Source: CBDCWA01 sp965223255 (GTDB taxonomy: Bacteria; Pseudomonadota; Alphaproteobacteria; Rhizobiales; Hyphomicrobiaceae). From it: a DNA stretch of 64,000 nt. Under the pieces are notes generated by a model that worked only from the letters and a program-made list of their open reading frames with translations, was not told where the DNA came from and searched no databases. This document shows positions 45,605-54,891 of the stretch, in pieces (position 1 is the first letter of the stretch; every line of letters starts with the position of its first letter). The position numbers and the translations under genes were made by a program. The DNA is taken from contig CBDCWA010000002.1 in the NCBI GenBank assembly GCA_965223255.1, forward strand, positions 682,001 to 746,000, in the 5' to 3' direction.

Positions 45605-47419
45605 ATGGATTGCTCGGAAGACAACACCAGGCAACAGCACGCTTTATCGCGTCGGTGGTATGCAGTTGCTGCAGGAGCACTGGCCTTTGTGTGCAGCCTC
45701 GTCCTGGCAACCGAGTTCTTGGCACGGCGCGCTGCAGTCAACGAATTAAGGGCCCGTGCTCAGAGCAAATTGAGCTTAGTGGTTGCCAATCTCCGCGCCG
45801 AACTAGGCAAATACCGGCAATTGCCGAGCTTGATCTCGTCTGAGCCGGCCTATAGCAAAGCAATCGTCGGCACTGATCCCGGCGACCGGAGGCGCGCCAA
45901 CCATGCGCTGCAGCGCACAGCTTACCTCACCGGTCTCTCAGCACTTTTTCTTGCGCGGCGCGACGGTACCATCATCGCAACCAGCGATTGGGACAATGAC
46001 GCAAACAACGTCGGCGAGAACATCAGTGGGGAATCTTTTTTTCAAGACGCGCTGCAGTCACGCCTGGGCCGCGACTTCGCCGTCGATGCCGTGAGGCGGC
46101 AGCGCCACTACTATTTTACTTACGCGGTGCAGCGGGGCGAAGCGGTTGTCGGTGTGCTTGTTGCCAAACTTGGTCTTGATAATTTGGAGGCCGAATGGCT
46201 GGGGTCTGGGGCCAATGTTCTTGTCACCGATAGAGCCGGTGTCGCATTTCTTAGTAGCATCGATACCTGGCGCCTTGCCCAGCTCAGTCGAACATCACAA
46301 CCGGCGATTCCAAGCCCTGATATCTTGCGCCGATATGGGCCCGGCACGCGCCCTGTCTTACGCCTTCGTCCCCGTTTGCCCGCATCGGGGCGTTTCAAGC
46401 GCATTCAAATCGCTGAGGTTGGGCGCAGGAATTCGGAGCCTGCCAAAGACTATTTTGCTTATTCGATAACGATGGCGGATACCGGTTGGACAATTAGCCT
46501 ACTTACAAATCCAAGCCCGGTAGACAACCAGGTGCAGACCGCGCTCCTCATACTGTCGGCAGCGCTTGCTATTCTGCTTCTGGGAGCAGCGGTTCTTTAT
46601 CAACGCCAGAACTTGCTCTCCGAGCGTATTCGACTGGAAGCGCGCTCGCGCCGCGAACTCGAAGAGCGGGTCGAGCAGCGAACCGTTGAGCTTGAAACCG
46701 CGCAAGCCAGCCTGGTACAGGCATCAAAGCTTGCAGCACTTGGGGAATTGTCAGCAGGCCTCAGCCACGAACTGAATCAGCCGTTGGCCGCGATACGCGC
46801 CTATACCGGTAATGCAGAGACATTTCTCAATCGCGGGGACCATGACAAGGCAAGCGGCAATCTGGCCAACATTACCGAGCTGACCAGCCGTATGGCCCGA
46901 ATAATCCAGAACTTGAAAACGTATGCGCGGGAGGAGACGGTGGAGGCACGTCCCACGCATCTGCTTGCGACCATTAGGGGCGCACTTGAACTCATGCAGC
47001 GCCCGCTCAAAGAGGCCTCTGTTGAGGTGCAAACAGACTTTCCCGATCAAGATCCTCGCGTCATCGGCGGTAACGTTCGATTGCAACAGGTCTTTGTCAA
47101 TCTGCTCTCCAACGGCCTCGATGCGGTGAGGGATCGCCAGCCAGGAAGAATTAAAATATCGGTCAGAGAGGTAGACGCGAGGCGGATTGACGTTATCGTT
47201 GAAGACAATGGTGCCGGCGTTGATCCGGATCACATTGCGAACGTGTTTGATCCATTTTTTTCAACCAAAGAGGTCGGTGAAGGCGTTGGCCTTGGTTTGT
47301 CTATAGCCTATGGCATCATTAAGCAGTTTGGCGGAGACATCCAGGTTTGCAATGGCGAACAGGGCGGCGCTGAGTTTACCGTTAGTCTTGCCAGAGCCGA
47401 AACCGAGGCTGGGGCTTAG
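45605..47419 (+). CDS. dctB: DctB-like C4-dicarboxylate sensor histidine kinase
   Basis: The protein is 604 residues from ATG 45605; a TTG at 45584 would add seven. Two membrane helices (about 15-38 and 310-332) enclose a periplasmic double-PAS-type sensor with ARRDGTIIATSDWD and NISGESFFQDAL. A coiled coil (ELEERVEQRTVELETAQASL) links to the HisKA box GELSAGLSHELNQPLAAIRAY and a kinase domain with N box QQVFVNLLSNGLDAV, G1 VEDNGAGVD, FFSTKEVGEG and GLGLSIAYGI. It phosphorylates the adjacent DctD. Overall form matches DctB, though the ligand may not be a C4 acid. Confidence 0.9.
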   Translation: MDCSEDNTRQQHALSRRWYAVAAGALAFVCSLVLATEFLARRAAVNELRARAQSKLSLVVANLRAELGKYRQLPSLISSEPAYSKAIVGTDPGDRRRANHALQRTAYLTGLSALFLARRDGTIIATSDWDNDANNVGENISGESFFQDALQSRLGRDFAVDAVRRQRHYYFTYAVQRGEAVVGVLVAKLGLDNLEAEWLGSGANVLVTDRAGVAFLSSIDTWRLAQLSRTSQPAIPSPDILRRYGPGTRPVLRLRPRLPASGRFKRIQIAEVGRRNSEPAKDYFAYSITMADTGWTISLLTNPSPVDNQVQTALLILSAALAILLLGAAVLYQRQNLLSERIRLEARSRRELEERVEQRTVELETAQASLVQASKLAALGELSAGLSHELNQPLAAIRAYTGNAETFLNRGDHDKASGNLANITELTSRMARIIQNLKTYAREETVEARPTHLLATIRGALELMQRPLKEASVEVQTDFPDQDPRVIGGNVRLQQVFVNLLSNGLDAVRDRQPGRIKISVREVDARRIDVIVEDNGAGVDPDHIANVFDPFFSTKEVGEGVGLGLSIAYGIIKQFGGDIQVCNGEQGGAEFTVSLARAETEAGA

Positions 47420-47421
47420 AG

Positions 47422-48777
47422 ATGAATTTGACAGTGGCTGTCGTCGACGATGAACCGCATCTGAGAAATGCCTGTCAGCAAGCTTTGGAGCTTGCCGGTA
47501 TTTCCGCAGTTTGCCATGCGCACGCCGAAAGCGCCCTTGAAACTATCGCCCAGGACTGGCCCGGCATCGTTGTCACCGATATTAAGATGCCGGGCATGAG
47601 CGGGCTCGAGCTGATGGATGCCGTGCTCCGGCAAGACCCACAACTGCCAGTGATACTCATTACTGGCCATGGCGATGTGGAAATGGCTGTAAGTGCCATG
47701 CAGCATGGCGCATACGATTTCATGGAAAAGCCGTTCGACAACGACAGATTTGTCTCGGTGGTCGCTCGGGCGCTGGACAAACGGCGCCTCGTGCTTGAGA
47801 ACCGCGACCTCATTGGACGGCTTGCTGCCCGCCCGCTACTTGAGCGCTCCATCATTGGTCGCTCGCGCGCCATGGCCACGTTACGAGAGACGATCGCAAG
47901 CTACGCTGCAACGGATGCCGACGTACTCGTGCAGGGGGAGACGGGGACGGGTAAGGAGCTGGTGGCCCGCAGTCTACATGCCTTGTCGACGCGCAAAGAC
48001 GCACCTTTTGTGTCGATCAATTGCGGCGCGCTACCCGAAACCATCATTGAAAGCGAGCTGTTCGGCCATGAGGCCGGTGCATTTACCGGGGCTGGCAAGC
48101 TGAGAATCGGCAAATTCGAGTATGCATCCGGTGGCACGATTTTTCTGGATGAGATCGAAAGCATGCCATTGGATATGCAGACCCAACTTCTGCGGGTCTT
48201 ACAGGAGCGCGTGGTCGTCCGGTTAGGATCCAACACCGAACTGCCGATCGATATTCGGGTGATTGCCGCAGCAAAGGCCGATCTCAAGAAAATGAGCGAC
48301 AGAGGCTCGTTCCGCGCCGATCTCTATTACAGACTTAGTGTTCTGACGCTTGAAATTACGCCCCTACGCGAGCGGCGCGAAGACATCCCGTTGATGTTTG
48401 CCCACTTTCTGCAACAAGCGCAGCAAAGGTTTAAGAAGTCGCCACCCGAGCCAGGGATCGATGACATTCAAGCTCTGATAAACCACGATTGGCCGGGTAA
48501 TATTCGAGAGTTAGAAAACGTTTCTGCGCGTTATGCTCTAGGACTAGGTATTGAGAGCGCGTTCGGCGCAGCGACCATGCCTGTGCCCACCGCAAATCCA
48601 CCAACACTAACAGAACGACTTTCCGAAGTTGAACGCACAATTATCGCGCAGGCTCTGGCCCATAATGGCGGTCGGCTCAAGCAGACATACGAGCAACTCG
48701 GGATCTCACGCAAAACCCTATACGACAAGATAAAAAGGTATGGGCTTGGAGCAGCGGTCAAGGGTGAGACATCTTAG
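47422..48777 (+). CDS. dctD: DctD-like sigma-54 activator (response regulator)
   Basis: This 451-residue regulator starts two bases after dctB stops. It has a receiver with phosphoacceptor Asp53 (VVTDIKMPG), an AAA+ domain with Walker A GETGTGKE (172-179), the sigma-54 contact loop GAFTGA (219-224) and Walker B FLDE, and a Fis-type HTH at the C-terminus (GGRLKQTYEQLGISRKTLYDKI). It is the partner of DctB and can drive sigma-54 promoters. The dyads and the promoter downstream suggest it controls dctPQM. Confidence 0.94.
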   Translation: MNLTVAVVDDEPHLRNACQQALELAGISAVCHAHAESALETIAQDWPGIVVTDIKMPGMSGLELMDAVLRQDPQLPVILITGHGDVEMAVSAMQHGAYDFMEKPFDNDRFVSVVARALDKRRLVLENRDLIGRLAARPLLERSIIGRSRAMATLRETIASYAATDADVLVQGETGTGKELVARSLHALSTRKDAPFVSINCGALPETIIESELFGHEAGAFTGAGKLRIGKFEYASGGTIFLDEIESMPLDMQTQLLRVLQERVVVRLGSNTELPIDIRVIAAAKADLKKMSDRGSFRADLYYRLSVLTLEITPLRERREDIPLMFAHFLQQAQQRFKKSPPEPGIDDIQALINHDWPGNIRELENVSARYALGLGIESAFGAATMPVPTANPPTLTERLSEVERTIIAQALAHNGGRLKQTYEQLGISRKTLYDKIKRYGLGAAVKGETS

Positions 48778-48789
48778 TTTTAGTTAAGG

Positions 48790-48807
48790 TGTGTAGCGTT
48801 CTACACA
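48790..48807 (+). promoter_or_regulatory. DctD-type upstream activating dyad, site 1
   Basis: TGTGTAG-CGTT-CTACACA is a perfect 7-4-7 inverted repeat, 139 bases upstream of the sigma-54 promoter. Its location and paired form fit enhancer sites of NtrC-family activators. Confidence 0.75.
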
Positions 48808-48821
48808 TGCGGCCAGGCGAT

Positions 48822-48839
48822 TGGGTAGATTCCTATACA
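48822..48839 (+). promoter_or_regulatory. DctD-type upstream activating dyad, site 2
   Basis: TGGGTAG-ATTC-CTATACA has the same 7-4-7 layout as site 1, with five of seven arm pairs kept. The centres of the two sites are 32 bases apart, about three helical turns, as for co-operative binding. Confidence 0.65.
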
Positions 48840-48945
48840 TCGTCGCGCCGCTGGCAAACCTACCACAGGCTGTGGCAGCAAATATCGCTCCATTAGCCAA
48901 GGATCTGACCAAGGGATATCGTCTTTAGTCGAACACGAAATAATA

Positions 48946-48961
48946 TGGCATGCCGATTGCA
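48946..48961 (+). promoter_or_regulatory. Sigma-54 promoter of the dctPQM operon
   Basis: TGGCAT-N5-TTGCA matches the -24/-12 consensus (TGGCAC-N5-TTGCA) with one change. The GG and GC cores have the required ten-base spacing. It lies 95 bases before the dctP start. Confidence 0.85.
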
Positions 48962-49055
48962 GTTTAGGATTTCAGAAATAGAATACCAAAAACAAAGGTC
49001 GGACTACGGCCCGTCATAGACCAAGCCAACGAGGAAGCAGAAAAGGACGTTGACG

Positions 49056-50060
49056 ATGAAGAAGATAATCGTTTCCGCAGTCGCCGGTGCAGCTCTTGTT
49101 GCCACCAGCGGTATAGCGATGGCGAAGTGCGACAAAGGCGAGATGGTTATAAAGTTTAGCCACGTCACAAATACAGATCGCCACCCAAAAGGTATTGCCG
49201 CGAGCTTGCTTGCCAAACGCGTCAACAAAGAAATGAATGGTAAGGCCTGTATGCAGGTCTACCCAAACTCCACCCTTTATGACGACAACAAGGTCCTCGA
49301 AGCCATGTTGCAGGGTGATGTTCAACTCGCAGCACCATCACTTTCAAAATTCGAGACCTTCACCAAAAAGTTTCGGCTATTTGACCTGCCCTTCCTGTTT
49401 GAGGACATCGCGGCTGTCGACCGGTATCAAAAGTCACCCGACGGTAAGAAGCTCTTAAGGTCCATGGAGCGCAAAGGCTTGCTCGGTCTTGCCTACTGGC
49501 ATAACGGCATGAAGCAGATGTCTGCCACTCGCGCGCTGATCAAACCTGCAGACGCCAAGGGCCTGAAGTTCCGCACCATGAGCTCGGAAGTTCTGGTGGC
49601 GCAATTCAAGCAGTTGGGTGCCAACCCACAAAAGATGGCGTTCAAGGAAGTTTATGGCGCACTGCAACAGAAGACGGTGCAAGGACAGGAAAACACGTGG
49701 TCCAACATCTATGGTAAGAAGTTTTTCGAAGTTCAAGATGGCATCACCGAAACCAACCACGGCATCATTGACTATCTTGTTGTGACCTCAACCAAGTGGT
49801 GGAAGGGCCTGCCGTCGGGTATTCGCAATCAGTTCGCGAAAATCCTTGAGGAGGTAACTGATACGCGCAACAAGGAATCGACCCGTATCAACGAGCAGAA
49901 CAAGCAGTTCATTATCAAAGCAGGCGGCAAGGTGCGCCAGCTTACGCCAGCCCAACGCAAAGCCTGGATCAAGGCCATGAAGCCGGTATGGAAGAAGTTC
50001 GAAGCCGATATCGGCAAGGACGTCATCAATAGGGCATTGACCTACAATAAGACGAACTAA
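49056..50060 (+). CDS. dctP: TRAP transporter substrate-binding protein DctP
   Basis: The protein is 334 residues from ATG 49056 (AAAGGA upstream; a TTG six bases earlier is possible). A Sec signal peptide ends after IAMA (residue 23). The mature protein shows the DctP/SBP-7 pattern: IKFSHVTNTDRHPKGIAASLLAKRVNKE, the MQVYPNSTLYDDNKVLEAMLQGD segment, LFDLPFLFED, GLKFRTM with Arg for carboxylate binding, NTWSNIY and TNHGIIDYLVV. It binds a dicarboxylate or other organic acid in the periplasm and delivers it to DctQM. Confidence 0.94.
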   Translation: MKKIIVSAVAGAALVATSGIAMAKCDKGEMVIKFSHVTNTDRHPKGIAASLLAKRVNKEMNGKACMQVYPNSTLYDDNKVLEAMLQGDVQLAAPSLSKFETFTKKFRLFDLPFLFEDIAAVDRYQKSPDGKKLLRSMERKGLLGLAYWHNGMKQMSATRALIKPADAKGLKFRTMSSEVLVAQFKQLGANPQKMAFKEVYGALQQKTVQGQENTWSNIYGKKFFEVQDGITETNHGIIDYLVVTSTKWWKGLPSGIRNQFAKILEEVTDTRNKESTRINEQNKQFIIKAGGKVRQLTPAQRKAWIKAMKPVWKKFEADIGKDVINRALTYNKTN

Positions 50061-50073
50061 GTCGTGTTAAACT

Positions 50074-50110
50074 AAAGACCGGTTGACTGTCACCCATTCA
50101 ACCGGTCTTT
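50074..50110 (+). terminator. Intercistronic hairpin between dctP and dctQ
   Basis: AAAGACCGGTTGA (50074-50086) pairs with TCAACCGGTCTTT (50098-50110), a 13-bp stem ending in three T. It is a partial terminator that would let dctP be made in excess over dctQM, as is usual for binding proteins. Confidence 0.85.
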
Positions 50111-50144
50111 ATACAATAAGAACAAGCGATTTGGGGGAAACGGA

Positions 50145-50777
50145 ATGTCTCGCCAATCGGCGTCCAGCGTCGGTCATTTCATCGACAAGTTCGAAGAATC
50201 CTTCATTGCACTTTTGCTGGGGCTTATGACGCTGATCACTTTTGCCAATGTGATCGCGCGTTATATATTCAATTCCAACATTCTTTGGGCACTTGAGACC
50301 ACGGTTTTCTTGTTCGCCTGGCTGGTGCTGATTGGTGCATCCTATTGTGTGAAGATCACGGCGCACCTTGGCGTCGACGTGTTGGTGAACACGCTGCCTG
50401 CGGCGCTGCGCAAGATCGTGACATTGTTCGCCGTGGCGGCGTGCTTGGCCTTTTCGGTGCTGATACTTTACGGTTCGTGGACCTATTGGCAGCCGTTCGT
50501 TGGCGAGCGGGCCTGGTATCAGGTTGACGATATCCCGATGCCAGAATTCTTGCAGTTTTTGGCGCCTCTCATCAATCAAGGCGAACGCTACGATAAACTG
50601 CCGCGCTTTATTCCCTACTTCGCATTGCCGTTGGGCATGGCGCTCCTGCTATTCCGCTTCCTGCAAGCCGGTTGGCGCATCTGGATGGGTGAGCAGCAAT
50701 TGCTCATTGCCAGTCACGAAGCAGAGGAAATGTTGGCAGAGGCGACAGCCACCGGTGAGCAAGGGGACAAGGCATGA
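50145..50777 (+). CDS. dctQ: TRAP transporter small permease DctQ
   Basis: This 210-residue protein starts at ATG 50145 with GGGGGAAACGG upstream. Four membrane helices fit the DctQ topology: the region VGHFIDKFEESFIALLLGLMTLITFANVIARYIF near the N-terminus is the family signature, and WALETTVFLFAWLVLIGASYCV follows. It is the small subunit of the TRAP system and overlaps dctM by four bases. The 60-residue periplasmic loop between helices three and four is longer than average. Confidence 0.93.
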   Translation: MSRQSASSVGHFIDKFEESFIALLLGLMTLITFANVIARYIFNSNILWALETTVFLFAWLVLIGASYCVKITAHLGVDVLVNTLPAALRKIVTLFAVAACLAFSVLILYGSWTYWQPFVGERAWYQVDDIPMPEFLQFLAPLINQGERYDKLPRFIPYFALPLGMALLLFRFLQAGWRIWMGEQQLLIASHEAEEMLAEATATGEQGDKA

Positions 50778-52153
50778 GCGTCCTAATTCTCTTCGGTCTC
50801 GTCCTAGGGTTGATGCTGATTGGCGTACCGATCGCCATTTCGCTCGGTCTGTCTTCAATGATCTTTCTGATCATATATTCGGACGCCTCACTCGCCTCCA
50901 TGGCGCAGACCCTGTTTAACGCGTTCAGCGGGCACTACACGCTGCTCGCCATTCCGTTTTTTATATTGGCATCGACGTTCATGTCGACCGGTGGGGTTGC
51001 CCGCCGGATCATTCGCTTTGCCATTGCAAGTGTCGGCCATTTGCCCGGTGGACTGGCGATTTCTGGCGTGTTCGCCTGTATGCTGTTTGCTGCTTTGTCA
51101 GGCTCCTCCCCCGCCACCGTGGTAGCGATCGGAACCATTGTCATCGCCGGCATGCGCCAGGTGGGCTACAGCCGCGAATTTGCCGCCGGTGTGATCTGCA
51201 ACGCCGGTACACTCGGCATTCTCATTCCGCCATCCATCGTCATGGTCGTTTATGCAGCAGCCGTTGAAGTCTCTGTCGGGCGCATGTTCCTGGCCGGCGT
51301 CATCCCCGGCCTGATTGCCGGCCTGATGTTGATGACCGGGATTTATATCGTCGCGAAGGTCCGCGGTCTGCCAGCACAACCGCGCGCCAGTTGGCGTGAA
51401 TGGGGCATCGCCGCAAAGGACGCAGGCTTTGGTTTGTTCCTGATCTTTATTATTCTGGGCGGCATTTATGGTGGCGCATTCACACCCACTGAAGCGGCCG
51501 CTGTCGCAGCCGTTTATGCATTCTTGATCGCCAACTTTGTCTATAAGGACATGGGCCCGCTCAAAGCTGCTACGGAAGGCGGCGACACCGTTCGGCTTTT
51601 GCGCAAACCGCACGCTCTGGCGACAGCCTGGTTCCATAGTGACACGCGGGACACTTTGGTCGAGGCCGGCAAGCTTTCGATCGTCCTGATGTTCATCATC
51701 GCTAATGCGCTGATCCTCAAGCATGTGCTCACCGAGGAGCGTATTCCGCAAATGATCACCGAGGCAATGCTGGCGGCCGGTTTGGGGCCGATCATGTTCC
51801 TCGTCATCGTCAATTTGCTACTGCTGTTGGGCGGCCAGTTCATGGAGCCGTCGGGCCTGCTTGTCATCGTGGCTCCGCTGGTGTTCCCAATCGCCCTGGA
51901 ACTCGGTATCGATCCCATCCACTTGGGCATTATCATGGTGGTCAACATGGAGATCGGCATGATCACACCACCTGTTGGCCTCAACTTATTCGTGACCGCG
52001 GGGGTTGCCGGCATGTCGGTGATGGCCGTCGTGCGTGCCGCCATGCCCTGGGTCAGCATTATGGCGCTGTTCTTGATCCTGGTAACCTACGTGCCGATCA
52101 TATCGACCTGGTTGCCGACATTGTTGATGGGCCCCGAAGTGATCGCCAGATAG
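50774..52153 (+). CDS. dctM: TRAP transporter large permease DctM
   Basis: This 459-residue transporter has about 12 membrane helices in the DctM layout. Marks are FILASTFMSTGGVARRIIRFA, ALSGSSPATVVAIGTIVIAGMRQVGYSREFAAGVI, CNAGTLGILIPPSIVMVVY, YGGAFTPTEAAAVAAVYA, and GMITPPVGLNLFVTAGVAG. A soluble loop near 255-300 is longer than usual and contains DTRDT. It is sodium-driven in known family members and works with DctP and DctQ. It converges with the UbiD operon 52 bases downstream. Confidence 0.95.
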   Translation: MSVLILFGLVLGLMLIGVPIAISLGLSSMIFLIIYSDASLASMAQTLFNAFSGHYTLLAIPFFILASTFMSTGGVARRIIRFAIASVGHLPGGLAISGVFACMLFAALSGSSPATVVAIGTIVIAGMRQVGYSREFAAGVICNAGTLGILIPPSIVMVVYAAAVEVSVGRMFLAGVIPGLIAGLMLMTGIYIVAKVRGLPAQPRASWREWGIAAKDAGFGLFLIFIILGGIYGGAFTPTEAAAVAAVYAFLIANFVYKDMGPLKAATEGGDTVRLLRKPHALATAWFHSDTRDTLVEAGKLSIVLMFIIANALILKHVLTEERIPQMITEAMLAAGLGPIMFLVIVNLLLLLGGQFMEPSGLLVIVAPLVFPIALELGIDPIHLGIIMVVNMEIGMITPPVGLNLFVTAGVAGMSVMAVVRAAMPWVSIMALFLILVTYVPIISTWLPTLLMGPEVIAR

Positions 52154-52205
52154 TTGGCCCTGCCTAATGGTTGGCCCTAACGATGGCTTGCCAGGTCGAT
52201 GTTTC

Positions 52206-53858
52206 TCAATCCATCTCGTCTGGCCGGAATTTGGTTTCCGGTACCAGCCCCTTTTGCCGGCGCTGTTCGCTGATTCTGCCGTTTTCAAGATAGCGCCCGC
52301 TCGCCGCGCGCTCTGCCGCCTGATCCCATTCTTCGCACCAATCGCCAAGTGAATAGCCGAACCATGGCGGTTGTGGCTTTAAGGGTGGCAAGCCCATCTC
52401 CTCCCAGATGGCTTTGGCGCGTTCCATATAGGGCCTGGTTGGCAGCGCCAGCGGCGGCATATCGGATTTCATGGTCGCATCGATCAACAGTGTCGAATCT
52501 TCTTCGCCAGTGTGTTCGCGCTTCGGGCCATGACCTTGGCCGCGATGCTGGATGGTCATCACATCGCTCGCCGGATTGGACCGATAGGCCAGTGCCCACA
52601 GAATGGCATCGGCGTTGTCAGCTTCGATATCGTCGTTGACGGCGATACAGATCTTACCGCAATCGCCCTTGAAGAAGGCGGCACCATTGAGCGCCCGCCA
52701 CACTTCCGTCTGCGGCATGCCCTTTTCACAGGTCACGATTGTGACCCGCAAAAGACCGGTCAGCGGCTCATGCAGCTCGACCTTTTTTACACCCTTGATC
52801 GACAGCGTATCGCGTAGATGCGACAGAAACAGCGGTTCGTAGGCGACCCGTTTGATCACACTTGATTCCGATGGTGCAACCTGGCTGATGTAGGAAGGAA
52901 TGACGGCCTTGCGCCGATGCGTAATCGCGGTAATGCGCATTGGCATATTATACTCTTCGAGCGCCACATGGCCGTGGCTTTCACCGAACGGCGCTTCCGG
53001 TTCCACATATTCGGTATCGACAAATCCTTCGATGACGACTTCTGCCTCCGCCGGCACCAGAAGGTCACTCGTGCGCGCTTTGACGACGCGGATTGCCTCG
53101 CCGGCAAGCCCGCCGGCCACCGCGAATTCATCGACGTCAATTGGCAGCTTCTGCGGACCCATGAAGCCGACATAAGGCGGACAGCCAAGCACGATTGCAC
53201 AGGGCATTTCTTTGTCGCCGCGCTTTTGGTGTTTGAGATAGTGTTGATAGCCGCCCGCCCCGCCGACCCGGGTCGCCATACGCACGACCAATCGGTTTGA
53301 AGATTTGAGCGCCGCCCGGTAGGTCCCCATGTTCTGGACACCGGTCTCCGGGTCACGGGTGATGACGTTCGTGGCCGTCAAGGTGGGCGCACTGTCGAAA
53401 CCCGGCGTCGAGACCGGGATCGGCAACATATCGAGGCCCTTTCCCTCACCGACAAGATCGGCCCCTTCATGCACCACGTCCTGGCATTCACCTTCGCCGA
53501 CCTCCACTGGCAGGATCGGGTTGGCGATTGCCTTATCCCATTTATCCTGGATCTCGGAAACCGGTGCATCCATGCCGACACTGTAGACCGCCCGATTGGC
53601 TGCCAGCGCCCCGACCACCACAGGAATATCGTATGTGCGCCCAAGCCCGTCCTTAATGTTGGTGAAGAGGAACGCCTTGCGTTCTGCCTCATCCATGCCG
53701 CCAACGAATTGCCAGCGCACAAGCGCGTGCATCTCTGCATCCTTATCGATCTCGCGGTCGACTTCTAACAACAGATTCTGTTCCCTAAGGGCATCAAGAT
53801 GCTCGTGAAGGCAGCGATAAGTGCGTTGGCCGGCACCGGGTTTGGTTGCATCATCCAT
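52206..53858 (-). CDS. UbiD-family decarboxylase (large, catabolic type)
   Basis: The protein is 550 residues from ATG 53858 (AGGA eight bases upstream; an ATG at 53873 is possible). UbiD marks are the RMATRVGGAGGYQHYLKHQKRG stretch, MPCAIVLGCPPYVGFMG, RTSDLLVPAEAEVVIEG and the paired acids in EAPFGESHGH. A Trp- and Pro-rich C-terminus (PPWFGYSLGDWCEEWDQ) is not typical of UbiD itself and fits the catabolic aryl or aroyl-CoA decarboxylase subgroup. It is the last gene of a tight operon with an amidohydrolase and a molybdenum hydroxylase. Substrate unknown. Confidence 0.88.
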   Translation of the reverse strand: MDDATKPGAGQRTYRCLHEHLDALREQNLLLEVDREIDKDAEMHALVRWQFVGGMDEAERKAFLFTNIKDGLGRTYDIPVVVGALAANRAVYSVGMDAPVSEIQDKWDKAIANPILPVEVGEGECQDVVHEGADLVGEGKGLDMLPIPVSTPGFDSAPTLTATNVITRDPETGVQNMGTYRAALKSSNRLVVRMATRVGGAGGYQHYLKHQKRGDKEMPCAIVLGCPPYVGFMGPQKLPIDVDEFAVAGGLAGEAIRVVKARTSDLLVPAEAEVVIEGFVDTEYVEPEAPFGESHGHVALEEYNMPMRITAITHRRKAVIPSYISQVAPSESSVIKRVAYEPLFLSHLRDTLSIKGVKKVELHEPLTGLLRVTIVTCEKGMPQTEVWRALNGAAFFKGDCGKICIAVNDDIEADNADAILWALAYRSNPASDVMTIQHRGQGHGPKREHTGEEDSTLLIDATMKSDMPPLALPTRPYMERAKAIWEEMGLPPLKPQPPWFGYSLGDWCEEWDQAAERAASGRYLENGRISEQRRQKGLVPETKFRPDEMD

Positions 53859-53898
53859 CGGCGTTGTCCTCATTTTCCAGCGCAGGAAGCGCGGCTCA

Positions 53899-54876
53899 TT
53901 ATTGTGCGAATATCGTCTCGGCGAGCCCGCCGTTCATTGACTTCGCCTCCGCGTCGGAGAACCCGGCGTCGGCGACCACCTTCATCGGCTCGAAGTCGCC
54001 AATCGGGAACGGATAGTCGGACCCCATCATCAGCCGGCCAGCTCCGACTTTATCGGCGAGAAAACGCAGCACGGCCGGGTCCTGCACAATTGTATCGTAG
54101 TAAAGGGCTGCAAGGCTAGCATCCGGATCGGCCAGATTGTCCTTGTCGAGCGAATAGTTGCGCCGCAGACGTCCGATCACGAATGGCAGAGCAGCACCGC
54201 CAATGCCAATTATAATCTTGGCGTTTGAATATTTCAGCACGTGGCCTGAGTAGATAAGCCGCGAAACGGCAATCAGCGTATCCGTCACGCGGCCCACGGC
54301 GTTAGCCATGCCATAATCATGGACGCGATTATCACCACTTTCGAACACCGGATGAATAAAGATTGCCAAACCGAGCTCGTGCGCGGTTTGCCAGAACGGA
54401 TCGAGGTCAGGATCATCAAGGACGCCGCCGATACCCTTGGGTTGCGTCCCGATCATCGCCCCTTTCATTCCAGCGGCGTGCGCTTCCTTCAAAACGTCAC
54501 TGGCCGTTGCACCATGTTGCAGCGGTACCGTAGCCAGACCGATAAAACGGTCATTGTCTTTGGCAATAGCAGCGATATGCGTATTGATCAGCCGGCTCCA
54601 GCGCGCGCCTTCCTCGATCGGCATTTCATAGCCGAACATATCGAGCCACCCGCCACAGGCTTGGCGTGCGATATTCTGCTCATCCATCCACTTCAGTCGT
54701 GCGGCCGGATCGCCAAGTGGTTTCATGACGGGGCGCGTCGCCTTACCACCACAGAATTGAAAACCGAAACTCGCCCCACCATCGATGATGTTGAGCGAGG
54801 GATAGTCGCCGGCTTTCTGGCGGATGGTATCCATCAGGCTTTGGGGCACGATATGGGCATGGCAGTCAATGTTCAT
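53899..54876 (-). CDS. Amidohydrolase (ACMSD-like metal-dependent decarboxylase/hydrolase)
   Basis: This 325-residue TIM-barrel protein has the amidohydrolase_2 pattern. The N-terminal metal site is DCHAHI (His-x-His), IFIHPVF supplies the third His, and GSDYPFPIGD the catalytic Asp near the C-terminus. ACMSD-type enzymes decarboxylate or hydrolyse substituted muconates and hydroxybenzoates. The Cys in DCHAHI replaces the more common D-x-H with an adjacent Cys. It is 15 bases from the molybdenum hydroxylase gene, so one transcript. Confidence 0.88.
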   Translation of the reverse strand: MNIDCHAHIVPQSLMDTIRQKAGDYPSLNIIDGGASFGFQFCGGKATRPVMKPLGDPAARLKWMDEQNIARQACGGWLDMFGYEMPIEEGARWSRLINTHIAAIAKDNDRFIGLATVPLQHGATASDVLKEAHAAGMKGAMIGTQPKGIGGVLDDPDLDPFWQTAHELGLAIFIHPVFESGDNRVHDYGMANAVGRVTDTLIAVSRLIYSGHVLKYSNAKIIIGIGGAALPFVIGRLRRNYSLDKDNLADPDASLAALYYDTIVQDPAVLRFLADKVGAGRLMMGSDYPFPIGDFEPMKVVADAGFSDAEAKSMNGGLAETIFAQ

Positions 54877-54891
54877 CGGTTATCTCATTGT

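Noticed and set aside
51098..51751. 217-residue minus-strand frame inside dctM
   Set aside because: It lies fully opposite dctM, whose membrane helices and family motifs are continuous; the antisense text is Asp/His-rich as expected from the complement.
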